The translations under genes and the position numbers were made by a program. A DNA stretch of 64,000 nucleotides from Bacillota bacterium (GTDB lineage: Bacteria; Bacillota; Clostridia; Lachnospirales; Lachnospiraceae): NCBI GenBank assembly GCA_023442465.1, contig JAEZZQ010000030.1, forward strand, positions 310,001 through 374,000. The letters run 5' to 3'. Positions 31,839 through 41,409 of this stretch are shown one piece after another. Numbering within the stretch: position 1 is the first letter of the stretch; each line of letters starts with the position of its first letter. The notes beneath the pieces were generated by a model. The model saw nothing but the letters and a program-made list of their open reading frames with translations. It searched no databases and was not told the DNA's origin.

Positions 31839-31981
31839 AATAAAAGCGGTAATTTTGTGTGAAGCAGAATAATGACTTTGCAGATTTTACATGAATTGTA
31901 ATAAAATAATGAAACAATTTGAAGAAGTGTGACATATAGGTGTCATAATTCTCCTGCTATATTTGTTTTAACGGAGGGTAT

Positions 31982-33193
31982 ATGAACAGAGAAGTAATAA
32001 TTTCAATGGAAGAAGCAAGGAGCTTTTTGGTAAACTACCATAATTTGAATCAGGCGAGAAATCTAAAAGGAATAGAGGGGGTGAAGCAGTGTTTCTGTCA
32101 AATGAAAAGCATACAATACGATCCGCTGGATGTTGTCGGGCGAAACGCAGATTTGGTCTTGCAGGCCCGGGTGAGCGGATATGAACCGGGTATGTTATAT
32201 GAGCTTCTTTATCAAAGGCATGAATTGACTGACGGGTTCGATAAAGAAATGTGTATTTATGCAACGAATGAATTTCATGAATTCAAAAGAATAAGGGAAG
32301 CTTGTGGTGAAAGCACAAAAAGTACCCTGGCTTGCAGGGGGCAGTTAGAAGCGTTGAATGCACTGGATGATGTACGGGAACATGTGAAAAAATGCGGTCC
32401 GACCGGCAGTAAGGATATCTCGATAGGCGAAAGCAGAGGATGCCGCTGGGGGCATAGAAAGCTTTCCAGCGCCGCATTGGATTATCTTTATTGCATTGGG
32501 GAGCTAAGTGTCAGGGAAAAAAGAGGGGTTCAAAAGTATTATGATTTTACGGAAAATATAGTGCCAAAGGAGATACTGGAACAAGAAGAATCCAAAAGTG
32601 ACAGAAAGTTTTTGGAATGGTATATCAAACGAAGGGTGCAAAGTGTAGGCTTGCTATGGAACAAAAGAGGGGGTGCATGGCAGGGCCATTTCTTATCCGA
32701 TATGAAAATACGGGAGGAGGTATTGAATTATTTGGTCCGCATCGGTGAATTGCAAATGGTCCTGATTGAAGGAATCGCTTCGCCATTTTACATGGCTTGC
32801 GAGGATGAAAAATTCTTCGATGTAAGTTTGGACAAGAAATATGTAAAGTTTTTAGCGCCCCTTGATAATATGCTGTGGGACCGGGAAATGACAAAGAGAA
32901 TATTTGACTTTGATTACCGATGGGAAGTATATACTCCGGCAGATAAGCGCAAATACGGATATTATGTTCTTCCGGTTTTATATGGGAATCAACTGGTTGC
33001 AAGGTTCGAGCCGGAAAGGCGTAAGAAAGATGAGCCGTTTTCTATCAAAAACTGGTGGTGGGAGAGCGGTATAACCATTACAGATGAATTGTTAGAGCAG
33101 ATACAGCGTGCAATTGAGGACTTCGCAAGATATCTGTCTGTACAGTGTCTGGATACATACGAAAATGTTATTTTAAATAAGGAGAAATTATGA
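31982..33193 (+). CDS. AlkX/YcaQ-like winged-helix DNA glycosylase
   Basis: The 403-residue protein belongs to the HTH_42 (YcaQ/AlkZ) family of winged-helix DNA glycosylases that repair bulky alkylation and interstrand crosslinks. The catalytic Q-aromatic/aliphatic-D motif is visible as SIQYDPLDVVGRNADL (residues about 42-57). The FLAPLDNMLWDREMTKRIF region near residue 300 and YYVLPVLYGNQLVARFEP are family-typical. AGGG precedes the ATG. Its stop overlaps the RidA gene by four bases. Confidence 0.85.
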   Translation: MNREVIISMEEARSFLVNYHNLNQARNLKGIEGVKQCFCQMKSIQYDPLDVVGRNADLVLQARVSGYEPGMLYELLYQRHELTDGFDKEMCIYATNEFHEFKRIREACGESTKSTLACRGQLEALNALDDVREHVKKCGPTGSKDISIGESRGCRWGHRKLSSAALDYLYCIGELSVREKRGVQKYYDFTENIVPKEILEQEESKSDRKFLEWYIKRRVQSVGLLWNKRGGAWQGHFLSDMKIREEVLNYLVRIGELQMVLIEGIASPFYMACEDEKFFDVSLDKKYVKFLAPLDNMLWDREMTKRIFDFDYRWEVYTPADKRKYGYYVLPVLYGNQLVARFEPERRKKDEPFSIKNWWWESGITITDELLEQIQRAIEDFARYLSVQCLDTYENVILNKEKL

Positions 33194-33555
33194 GCAGTAT
33201 TATGAGAACGGATGTTAATGAAGAGTATGCGTATTCTGGAATCGTGGAGGCCGGTGATTATGTATTTTTGAGTTTCTGTGTAGGAAACGTAGGCGGAACA
33301 ACAGAAGAACAGATTCAGGGAGCTCTCGATGATATGGAAAAACGCCTGAAAAAAGTAAATTTGTCATTACATAATGTGGTAAAGGTGGATGTCCTGCTAA
33401 AGGACGCTTGGAATATCCCGATTATGGAAAAGATATTTAAAGAACGATTCGACGGTATATACCCTGCGAGAAAAACGATACAGACAGAGTTTGCACATGC
33501 AGGGGGGCCGGATGGGCTGCACGTTCAAATGGATGCGATTGCGTATAAAAAATAA
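33190..33555 (+). CDS. RidA family protein
   Basis: RidA-family enzymes hydrolyse reactive enamine/imine intermediates. The 121-residue protein shows the family layout, with YVFLSFCVGNVGGTTEEQIQGALDDME, VVKVDVLLKD and ARKTIQTEFAHAGGPDGLHVQMDAIA. The conserved Arg (PARKTIQ) is present. It overlaps the glycosylase gene by four bases, so the two are translationally coupled. Confidence 0.85.
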   Translation: MSSIMRTDVNEEYAYSGIVEAGDYVFLSFCVGNVGGTTEEQIQGALDDMEKRLKKVNLSLHNVVKVDVLLKDAWNIPIMEKIFKERFDGIYPARKTIQTEFAHAGGPDGLHVQMDAIAYKK

Positions 33556-33575
33556 GCTGTAGGGAATTGGGCATA

Positions 33576-33619
33576 GGACATTTTTCAGTGAAATAATTGC
33601 TGAAAAGTGTCCATTTTTT
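33576..33619 (+). terminator. intrinsic terminator after the RidA gene
   Basis: A 13-bp stem GGACATTTTTCAG / CTGAAAAGTGTCC (one G-U) with an 11-base loop, followed by ATTTTTT. Confidence 0.88.
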
Positions 33620-33765
33620 ATGTAATAAGAAGGTGCCCCTATTATATAAAAAATGAATGCGCAGTTATGCGAGCGGAGCAAAAGCTATGCTGCCGAAGTA
33701 TTTGGCCGCGAGAGTGTGAGAAGCAAGCTCATACAGTTGCCTTTTATTTCAAAAAATAACAAATA

Positions 33766-33793
33766 TTGACAAATAGTACCATTCTGCTATAAT
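33766..33793 (+). promoter_or_regulatory. promoter of the tetR-chemotaxis operon
   Basis: Perfect TTGACA (33766-33771) and perfect TATAAT (33788-33793), 16 bases apart. It is 35 bases upstream of the TetR gene and may drive the chemotaxis genes as well. Confidence 0.85.
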
Positions 33794-33795
33794 GT

Positions 33796-33811
33796 TAGTA
33801 AGTGTTTACTA
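33796..33811 (+). promoter_or_regulatory. candidate TetR operator
   Basis: A perfect inverted repeat TAGTAA-GTGT-TTACTA begins three bases after the -10 hexamer. Its position over the transcription start fits autorepression by the downstream TetR protein. Confidence 0.7.
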
Positions 33812-33827
33812 CGGTAGGTGAATGGCG

Positions 33828-34433
33828 ATGGAATTTAAACTGCACAGAAAAGAAAGTCTGATTATAACTGCGATTGATATTATCGATGATATGGGGATTC
33901 AGGGATTATCCACCAGAGAAATAGCCAAAAGAGAAGGAGTTTCCGAGGCTACCCTATTCCGCCATTATAGCAATAAGAAAGAGCTGCTGAAGGCTGTATT
34001 GGATTATTTTTGCAAATTTGATTATGATATTTTTCAATCAGCCAGATTAATGAAATTAAAACCGTGCGATTCCATACGGTTTTTTGTTAAATTATCTGTG
34101 GAGTATTACGAGAACTATCCTGCAATTACTTCCATTATGCAGGTGTTTGAAGCGATTCGCTATGATGCTGATCTGGAGGACAAGATAAAAGAAATTCTAA
34201 ATAACCGCATCGGTTTTATGAAACAGTTGATAGAGGAAGCAAAAGAGGGAGGGGAGTTAAGCAAAAGTATTAATAGTGAGGATTTGGCGGATTTGATATC
34301 CGGTTTATGCAGAGAGATATGCTTGAAATGGAGAATAAACGGCAGGAATTTTTCTTTGAAGGAAAGAACAATGGAGACGTTGGATATGGTGCTGGACAGC
34401 CTTTTTTTGGAAGTTGATAAATCAGAAGTTTAG
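33828..34433 (+). CDS. TetR/AcrR family regulator
   Basis: The 201-residue protein has an N-terminal TetR helix-turn-helix (IDDMGIQGLSTREIAKREGVSEATLFRHYSNKKELLKAV, residues about 17-55) and a helical ligand domain. I take ATG 33828, spaced from AGGTG; ATG 33822 is too close. It is only 39 bases upstream of cheY, so it may be the first gene of the chemotaxis operon and control it. The ligand is unknown. Confidence 0.88.
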   Translation: MEFKLHRKESLIITAIDIIDDMGIQGLSTREIAKREGVSEATLFRHYSNKKELLKAVLDYFCKFDYDIFQSARLMKLKPCDSIRFFVKLSVEYYENYPAITSIMQVFEAIRYDADLEDKIKEILNNRIGFMKQLIEEAKEGGELSKSINSEDLADLISGLCREICLKWRINGRNFSLKERTMETLDMVLDSLFLEVDKSEV

Positions 34434-34472
34434 GGACATCGCAAGGGGCTGTCAGAAATTGGAGGTCATGGG

Positions 34473-34835
34473 ATGAAAAAAGTACTTATTGTAGATGATG
34501 CGGCTTTTATGAGGCTGACAATCAAGGAATTGCTGGGAAAAATTGATTCTATAGAATTTGCGGAGGCACAAAATGGAATTGAAGCGGTAAGCAAATACAT
34601 TGAGATAAAGCCGGATGTGGTAACGATGGACATTACTATGCCTGATATGACAGGATTAGAAGCTCTTAAGCTGATCCGGAAAGCAGATCCGCAGGCGAAG
34701 GTAGTAATGGTGTCGGCTATGGGACAGGAAAGCATGGTAAAAGAAGCGGTGCTGAACGGGGCGAGAACTTTTATAGTGAAGCCCTTCAAGGAAGAACATG
34801 TGATAGGTACTATAAAAAAATTGCTCGAAATCTAA
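34473..34835 (+). CDS. cheY: chemotaxis response regulator CheY
   Basis: A 120-residue single-domain receiver. The acidic pair is at D8-D9, the phospho-acceptor is D53 in VTMDITMPDMTG, and the conserved Lys is K103 in FIVKPFKE. It would bind the flagellar switch or another target when phosphorylated by CheA. GGAGG precedes the ATG; cheA follows at 24 bases. Confidence 0.92.
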   Translation: MKKVLIVDDAAFMRLTIKELLGKIDSIEFAEAQNGIEAVSKYIEIKPDVVTMDITMPDMTGLEALKLIRKADPQAKVVMVSAMGQESMVKEAVLNGARTFIVKPFKEEHVIGTIKKLLEI

Positions 34836-34859
34836 GAAACAGATGAGGGAGGTATAGGA

Positions 34860-36932
34860 ATGTCGGATCAATTTACCAATGAACCCATGCTGGATATGTA
34901 TATTTTTGAGACTTCGCAGTTAATCGAACAGTTGGAGCAGTCGATTTTAAGCAGTGAGAAAGAAAGTTGCTTTACTCCTGTTGCCATAAATGAAATCTTT
35001 CGCATTATGCATACGATAAAAGGATCTTCTGCTATTATGATGTTTCATAATATTTCTACACTTGCGCATACCATGGAAGATATGTTCTATTTTTTACGGG
35101 AAGAAAAGCCACAAAAGGTGGACTGCTCTTCCCTTTCTGATTTTGTATTGGACGGAGTCGATTTCATTAAGGTGGAAGTGGAGAAAATTAAAAATGGAGA
35201 TGAGCCTGACGGGGATGCGGCTATATTAATTGAAAACCTGAACCTCTTTCTATCGAATCTGAAAAAGGAAAACGAGATTGCCGATTCCGGTAAGAAAGAG
35301 AAAAATATTCCTAAAAAACCTCAGCAATATTACATTTCTCAGGAAAAGGTTCCTATAACGGAATATAAATACAGATTTAGGGCCCGGATTTATTTTGAAG
35401 AGGGCTGCGAAATGGAAAATATCCGGGCGTATACTATCTTGCATAATATAAAGGATTATACGGAAGAGTTTTATACGGTTCCCGAGGATGTTATCGATGC
35501 CGATGACAGTGCCGAAATCATACGGCAGGACGGTTTTTCCATATATTTTAAAACCAATCATACCTATGAGCAGATGGATGAATTCTTCCAGCAGACCATA
35601 TTCCTAAAGTCTTTGGAATTGATGCAGCTGGAGACAGAAGAAGAGTACGGCGAATATAAAGCCCAAAAGCGAGATACGGTCAGAGATAGCTTCGTTAAGG
35701 AAATCTCTTCCGGTTATGGCAGTGTATCCGGCAAAGAAGCGGACAAAGTAAGTCATTCCTCAGCGGTGCAGAATATAATAAGCGTCAGCGTTGCAAAGCT
35801 GGATAAGCTTATGGATATTGTGGGTGAAATGGTAATTGCCGAAGCTATGGTAACACAGAATCCTGATCTGCAGGGATTGGTGCTGGATAATTTTCAGAAA
35901 GCGGCCGGACAGTTAAATAAGATTACCAGCGAGCTGCAGGATACCGTAATGTCAATCCGTATGGTACCTTTATCTCCTACCTTTCAGAAAATGCATCGCA
36001 TTGTCAGAGACATGTGCAAACAGCTTAATAAGGAAGTTGACCTTAAGATCATAGGGGAAGAGACAGAGGTAGACAAAAATATCATTGAACATATTTCCGA
36101 TCCTCTGATGCATTTAGTGAGAAATGCCTTAGACCATGGAATTGAGCCTTCAGAAGAAAGAAGGCAGGCAGGGAAAGACAAAACAGGTACAGTCATTCTG
36201 GAAGCAAAGAACTCGGGGAGCGATGTACTTATTATCGTGCAGGATGACGGAAAGGGACTGGATAGAGAGAAAATCCTTAAAAAGGCGAAGGAAAATAATC
36301 TGCTGTATAAAAAAGAAGAAGATATGACAGAGCAGGAAATTTTCAATATGATCCTGGCTCCGGGATTTTCTACGAAGGAAAGTGTTTCCGAGTTTTCGGG
36401 CCGCGGAGTCGGTATGGATGTGGTGAACAGGAATATTGAAACAATCGGAGGCACATTATCGGTGAACAGCATTTCCGGAAAAGGGACGACTATTACCCTC
36501 GCAATTCCGTTAACCTTAGCCATTATAGATGGTATGAATATCAAGGTGGGGAGATCTTCTTATACCATACCTACGATATCCATAAAGGAATCTTTAAGGC
36601 CGGATGAGAAAGATATTATTATTGATCCGGAAGGGAATGAAATGTTGATGATCAGAGGTCAGTGTTTCCCGATTCTGAGGCTCCATGAAAGCTACAAGGT
36701 GGAAACTGCCGTTACGCAGTTCAAAGAAGGGATCATGATTGTAGTGGAACAGGATGGCCGGACAATATGTATCTTCGCCGATGAATTGCTGGGGCAGCAG
36801 CAGGTGGTTGTTAAGAGCTTGCCGGTATATATACAAAAAATGAGGAAAATCAATGGCCTTGCAGGATGTACTCTTCTGGGAGACGGAAGCATAAGTCTGA
36901 TATTGGATGTGGCCGGGTTAGTCAATTTTTAG
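34860..36932 (+). CDS. cheA: chemotaxis histidine kinase CheA
   Basis: The 690-residue kinase has an N-terminal HPt domain with phospho-His H51 (IMHTIKGSSA) and a CheY-binding-like P2 region (about 160-265). It continues with a P3 dimerisation domain (about 310-380), a P4 ATPase (HLVRNALDHGIEPSEER, DDGKGLDRE, GFSTKESVSEFSGRGVGMD) and a CheW-like P5 (about 555-690). All functional motifs are intact. It autophosphorylates in response to receptors and passes phosphate to CheY and CheB. Confidence 0.95.
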   Translation: MSDQFTNEPMLDMYIFETSQLIEQLEQSILSSEKESCFTPVAINEIFRIMHTIKGSSAIMMFHNISTLAHTMEDMFYFLREEKPQKVDCSSLSDFVLDGVDFIKVEVEKIKNGDEPDGDAAILIENLNLFLSNLKKENEIADSGKKEKNIPKKPQQYYISQEKVPITEYKYRFRARIYFEEGCEMENIRAYTILHNIKDYTEEFYTVPEDVIDADDSAEIIRQDGFSIYFKTNHTYEQMDEFFQQTIFLKSLELMQLETEEEYGEYKAQKRDTVRDSFVKEISSGYGSVSGKEADKVSHSSAVQNIISVSVAKLDKLMDIVGEMVIAEAMVTQNPDLQGLVLDNFQKAAGQLNKITSELQDTVMSIRMVPLSPTFQKMHRIVRDMCKQLNKEVDLKIIGEETEVDKNIIEHISDPLMHLVRNALDHGIEPSEERRQAGKDKTGTVILEAKNSGSDVLIIVQDDGKGLDREKILKKAKENNLLYKKEEDMTEQEIFNMILAPGFSTKESVSEFSGRGVGMDVVNRNIETIGGTLSVNSISGKGTTITLAIPLTLAIIDGMNIKVGRSSYTIPTISIKESLRPDEKDIIIDPEGNEMLMIRGQCFPILRLHESYKVETAVTQFKEGIMIVVEQDGRTICIFADELLGQQQVVVKSLPVYIQKMRKINGLAGCTLLGDGSISLILDVAGLVNF

Positions 36933-36980
36933 GATTTGGAACGGTGAAGTTACCGTGCGATTTTCAGGAATGAGGTGTTT

Positions 36981-39900
36981 ATGGTAAATACATATTTATC
37001 GGATGAAAAAAATCTTGAATTAGCAGCGGCTACGCTTAGCTGTATCGGTGACGGAGTGATATCGACAGACTTAAAAGGGCAAATTCTCTTTATGAATCAA
37101 ATGGCGGAGAATATATTGGATGCACGATTTTCCGCAGTCAGGGGAAAGCCGTTCGATGAAGTCGTGAAGTTCTATAAGGAAGGCTCCGGCATAAGAGTTC
37201 CAAGCCCTATTTCTGCCGTGATCGAACATGATACCATCAAAGGGTTGGAAAATAGTACGGTAATCGTAACGGAAGACAATACCCGGAAATTTGTTTCCGC
37301 TACTTGCTCCACCATAAAAAATTTTGAATCGGAAAACATTGGTGTTGTTATCATCCTCAGAGATATTACGAGATTAAAAACACTGGAGATAGAACATCTC
37401 AATGAAAAGAACAACTTGAAGACCATGTTTGATGTCGCGCCCGTAAGCATGATCATAATGGATCAAAATGCCCGTATTGCACAGATCAATGACGCATCGC
37501 TGGAGCTTATTGGGAAATCGAGAGAAGAGGCGCTGGGAGAACGGTTCGGAGATGCGTTCGGATGCAGGGAAAGCTTTCGGAGCCAGTTGGGATGTCAATA
37601 CGGTAAGAAATGTGCAAGATGTGTCTTTCGAAGGTCAGTGAATCAGGCCATCCGAAGGGGAGTCAAAACCAGTAAGCTGGAAATTAAGAAAATATTGATA
37701 AAAGGCGGAGAACAGCTTGAATATTGGTTTCAAATCAGCGTAGTTCCTATCATAGTAAATAATGAAAGGAATTGTATTGTTACTTTGATGGATATTACGG
37801 AAAGCAAGATGCGGGAGCGGCTGATTACGGAATCCAGAGACTTTTGCAGCAATATCCTTCACCAGTTGCCTTCTCTTGCCTGGATGACAGATAAAAATCT
37901 GGAATGCAATTATGTAAACCGGGTATGGAATGACTTTACGGGAAAGACAATAGAAGAAGTATTGGAGGATGGATGGGATAAAATCATTCATCCAGATGAT
38001 CTGGATAATTATTTAAGAAAACGGACATCCGCCATGCGTAAGAGAAAGAATTACCAACAGGAAGTCCGCATAAGGCGCTATGACGGTGAATACCGCTGGT
38101 GTGTGTCGCTGGATACTCCCTATTACGGGCTGGATGGAAGATTTTCAGGATATATCGGCTCCATTTACGATATCACGGAGAGAATCAAAGCAGAAGAAGA
38201 TATGGAGCGATACCGGAAAATAATCAATAATGCCAGAGATATTATTTTCTTATTAAATACGGACGGCAGCATTATAGAGGCTAATAAGTCAGCGGTGAAA
38301 GCTTATGGATATTCGCTGGAAGAGCTTTGCGCAATGAATATAAATAAAATACGGGAAGATTGGAGATACAGCCAGAAACAGATGGAGGAGACAGAGGGCG
38401 GAGAAGTCTTCTTTGAGGCAACTCATATAAGAAAGGATGGAAGCTCTTTTCAGGTAGAAGTAAGTTCTCAGGGAATAAACATCGGGAGTAAGAATATCCT
38501 CTTTAGTATCGTAAGGGATATTACCGAGAGAAAAAAGGCAGAGCTGGATATCCAAATCAATCAGGAAAAATATTATTCTCTGTTTATGAATATGAAGAGT
38601 GCCTATGCGTATTTCAGGCTGCAGAATAATCCGAAGTGTGAAATGCTGGATGTAGCTATCGTAGAAGTCAACCGGTCTTTTGAAGAGCTGTTCTCCGTAA
38701 GCAGAGACCAGATTGTGGGAAAAAACTTTATCGAAGTTTTCCCGAACAGCAAAGGGCTGCTGATGGATATTAAAGAACAATATTTTACGGAAATAATGCA
38801 GGGAAAGAGCGTAAATATGGAGGAATATTTTTCGCATATTTACAATAAATGGCTTTCTTTCTCGATTTATAGCCCTTATGGAGATGAGGTAGTCGCTATT
38901 ATTTCGGATATTACTGAAATGAAAAAATCGGAACTGCGCCTGATATCAACCAAAGAAGCAGCGGAAGCCGCCAACCGGGCCAAAAGTGAATTTCTTGCAA
39001 ATATGAGTCATGAAATCAGAACACCGATCAATGGTATGGTAGGAATGGTAGAACTCACGTTACTGACCGAGCTGAAGCATGAACAAAGGGAAAACCTTGA
39101 GATGGCAAAAACCTGTGCCAATTCTCTGCTCAAAATCATCAATGATATTTTAGACTTTTCAAAAATGGAGGCAGGAAAATTATCCATAGAAAATATAACC
39201 TTTGATTTAAAAGAACTGGTAGAGGAATTGGTAAAGACATATTCCCTTCGGGTGAAAGAAAAAGGCCTTGAGTTAAACTATGGTTTCAGCGCATCTATTC
39301 CCAGGTATTTGATCGGAGACTCTAACAGACTCAGACAAATATTGCATAATCTGCTTGGCAATGCGGTAAAGTTCACGAATGAAGGAAGCATATCCCTGGC
39401 GATCAGGATACTGAATAAAACGGAATCGCAGGTAGAACTTCATTTTTCTGTTTCAGATACAGGCATAGGCCTGACGCAGGAGGATATCCGGCATTTGTTT
39501 CAGAGCTTTAACCAGGTGGAAAGGTCATTTACCAAAAAGTATGGCGGAACCGGCCTTGGCCTCGCCATATCCAAGACACTTGCAGAATTGATGGGCGGAG
39601 GTATTGGAGTGGTAAGTGAAAAAGGAAAAGGAAGCACATTTTATGTTAACCTCCCCTTTCAGATTGGAAAAGCCATTGAAGAGAGGGCGGTACAGACAGC
39701 CAGTTTTTCCGGTACAAAAAATAATTTGAAGATTTTGCTGGCAGAGGATGACCTGATCAATCAAAAGGTAATTTTGAAAATGCTTGAGAGGAAGGAATAT
39801 TCGGTTGACTTAGCCAGAAATGGATTAGAGGTACTAGAACTATTTGCAAAAAAAAGATATGATTTGATTCTTATGGATATTCAGATGCCTGAGATGAATG

Positions 39901-40454
39901 GATTGGAGGCCGTACAGAAGATCAGGGAAATGGAAGGGACGAGTTTTTATACACCCATAGTGGCATTGACTGCTTATGTGTTGAAAGGGGATAAAGAAAG
40001 GTTTTTGGCCTTGGGAATGGATGAGTATATACCTAAGCCCATCAATATGAATCAGTTGTTTTCGACCATTGAACAGATCACACGGAGAAAGGAGGAAACC
40101 GGCTTGCTGCCGGATAGTATTTTTCTTACCGATAGCGGAGAGATAGGATTTGCAAGTAAAAATACGGACCGGTTAAGCAGAAAGGCGAAAGGGTTATTGC
40201 ATGAAATAGCAAAGAACATTGTAATGCTGGAACATGCTGCGGAGAAGGGGAATCTGGAGCTGATTGAGGAAATTGCCCATACGGTAAAAAAACAGTCTAT
40301 AGATATGGAATGTGCGGAAATCAAAGATACGGCTTTTAAAATAGAACTTGCCGCCAGACGGGGAAATATGGGCGATGCTGCAGAAAACATCAAAAAAATA
40401 GAAAAGGAAGTTCAGATATTGCAAAATGAGTTTCTTGCTTCCGAGGAGGAGTAA
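36981..40454 (+). CDS. PAS-rich hybrid sensor histidine kinase
   Basis: A 1157-residue soluble kinase with no membrane segment. About five PAS domains fill residues 1-640; the second contains a cysteine cluster (CRESF...CQYGKKCARC, residues about 195-215) that could bind a metal or sense redox. A HisKA domain follows with His near 677 (NMSHEIRTPINGM), then HATPase, a receiver with Asp near 966 (LILMDIQMPEMNG), and a C-terminal HPt-like domain with His near 1100 (AHTVKKQSIDME). It lies inside the chemotaxis cluster. Confidence 0.88.
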   Translation: MVNTYLSDEKNLELAAATLSCIGDGVISTDLKGQILFMNQMAENILDARFSAVRGKPFDEVVKFYKEGSGIRVPSPISAVIEHDTIKGLENSTVIVTEDNTRKFVSATCSTIKNFESENIGVVIILRDITRLKTLEIEHLNEKNNLKTMFDVAPVSMIIMDQNARIAQINDASLELIGKSREEALGERFGDAFGCRESFRSQLGCQYGKKCARCVFRRSVNQAIRRGVKTSKLEIKKILIKGGEQLEYWFQISVVPIIVNNERNCIVTLMDITESKMRERLITESRDFCSNILHQLPSLAWMTDKNLECNYVNRVWNDFTGKTIEEVLEDGWDKIIHPDDLDNYLRKRTSAMRKRKNYQQEVRIRRYDGEYRWCVSLDTPYYGLDGRFSGYIGSIYDITERIKAEEDMERYRKIINNARDIIFLLNTDGSIIEANKSAVKAYGYSLEELCAMNINKIREDWRYSQKQMEETEGGEVFFEATHIRKDGSSFQVEVSSQGINIGSKNILFSIVRDITERKKAELDIQINQEKYYSLFMNMKSAYAYFRLQNNPKCEMLDVAIVEVNRSFEELFSVSRDQIVGKNFIEVFPNSKGLLMDIKEQYFTEIMQGKSVNMEEYFSHIYNKWLSFSIYSPYGDEVVAIISDITEMKKSELRLISTKEAAEAANRAKSEFLANMSHEIRTPINGMVGMVELTLLTELKHEQRENLEMAKTCANSLLKIINDILDFSKMEAGKLSIENITFDLKELVEELVKTYSLRVKEKGLELNYGFSASIPRYLIGDSNRLRQILHNLLGNAVKFTNEGSISLAIRILNKTESQVELHFSVSDTGIGLTQEDIRHLFQSFNQVERSFTKKYGGTGLGLAISKTLAELMGGGIGVVSEKGKGSTFYVNLPFQIGKAIEERAVQTASFSGTKNNLKILLAEDDLINQKVILKMLERKEYSVDLARNGLEVLELFAKKRYDLILMDIQMPEMNGLEAVQKIREMEGTSFYTPIVALTAYVLKGDKERFLALGMDEYIPKPINMNQLFSTIEQITRRKEETGLLPDSIFLTDSGEIGFASKNTDRLSRKAKGLLHEIAKNIVMLEHAAEKGNLELIEEIAHTVKKQSIDMECAEIKDTAFKIELAARRGNMGDAAENIKKIEKEVQILQNEFLASEEE

Positions 40455-40456
40455 AT

Positions 40457-40861
40457 ATGAGAATATTGATAGCAGAGGATGATCTTGTCAGCAGAAGGTT
40501 TCTGTTTAAATTTCTTAACCGTTACGGAGAATGTGATCTGGTGGTAGATGGGCTGGAAGCATTGGATGCCTGTTTGATGGCGATCAAAGAGAATAAATTA
40601 TATGATTTGATCTGTCTGGATATCATGATGCCCAAAGTGGACGGGGTAAAAGTATTAAAATCTATCAGGGATCTGGAGAATCAGAAAGGAATTTCTCCGG
40701 AGAAAAGATCCAAGATAATAATGATCACAGCACTTGGAGAAACGCAGCTCGTTCAGAACGCTTTTGAAATAGGATGCGACGCTTACGCTGCAAAACCAAT
40801 CGATACGGCAAAATTGGTTAAGGTGCTGGAAGATTTCGGAATGATTCAGGAAAAGGAATAG
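40457..40861 (+). CDS. single-domain response regulator
   Basis: A 134-residue receiver with acidic residues at EDD (7-9), phospho-acceptor D55 in LICLDIMMPKVDG, and the Lys in YAAKPID. There is no output domain. It starts two bases after the hybrid kinase stop, so it is likely the phosphorelay partner of that kinase, although a second CheY role is possible. Confidence 0.85.
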   Translation: MRILIAEDDLVSRRFLFKFLNRYGECDLVVDGLEALDACLMAIKENKLYDLICLDIMMPKVDGVKVLKSIRDLENQKGISPEKRSKIIMITALGETQLVQNAFEIGCDAYAAKPIDTAKLVKVLEDFGMIQEKE

Positions 40862-40899
40862 AAATATTCTGACTGCAGGGTGAAAAGGAGAGTGGGAAC

Positions 40900-41397
40900 A
40901 TGCTGGAGAAAAAGATGGACGAAACGGAGCTGCTGGAACAGGAAGAGGATACGCAAAAAGACAGATTTTTAACCTTCCAGGTCAGTAACGAGGTATATGG
41001 TATCGAAATAAAATGTGTGACCGAGATCATAGGCATACAGCCCATTACAGAGGTTCCGGAACTGCCGGATTACATCAAGGGAATTATTAATCTCAGGGGA
41101 AAGATCATACCGGTCATGGACGTCAGGCTGCGGTTCAAAAAAGAGGGGGTGGATTATAACGACCGAACTTGCGTAATCGTAGTAGATATCGGAGGAGTGC
41201 CTATCGGCTTGATCGTTGATAACGTTTCGGAAGTATTGACGATACCGGAAGAGGAAATTGTGGCGCCTCCGGATATAAAAGGCGGAGGTAACAGATACAT
41301 AAGAGGAATCGGTAAAGTAGAAAATCAGGTAAAGTTGCTGCTGGACTGTGATAGATTACTGAATGAGCAGGAAATAGATGCTCTGGGGAATATGTAG
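40900..41397 (+). CDS. cheW: chemotaxis coupling protein CheW
   Basis: CheW couples CheA to chemoreceptors. The 165-residue protein has an acidic N-terminal tail (about 20 residues) and the CheW fold: FLTFQVSNEVYGIEIKCVTEIIGIQPITEVPELPDYIKGIINLRGKIIPV is interrupted only by ordinary variation, and VDNVSEVLTI follows. AAAGGAG precedes the ATG. It lies directly before the mcp gene. Confidence 0.93.
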   Translation: MLEKKMDETELLEQEEDTQKDRFLTFQVSNEVYGIEIKCVTEIIGIQPITEVPELPDYIKGIINLRGKIIPVMDVRLRFKKEGVDYNDRTCVIVVDIGGVPIGLIVDNVSEVLTIPEEEIVAPPDIKGGGNRYIRGIGKVENQVKLLLDCDRLLNEQEIDALGNM

Positions 41398-41409
41398 GAG
41401 GATGAGCTT

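Noticed and set aside
24180..33600. Integrative element or prophage boundaries around the accessory region
   Set aside because: No integrase, relaxase, transposase or attachment-site direct repeats were found; the region looks like accumulated single acquisitions.
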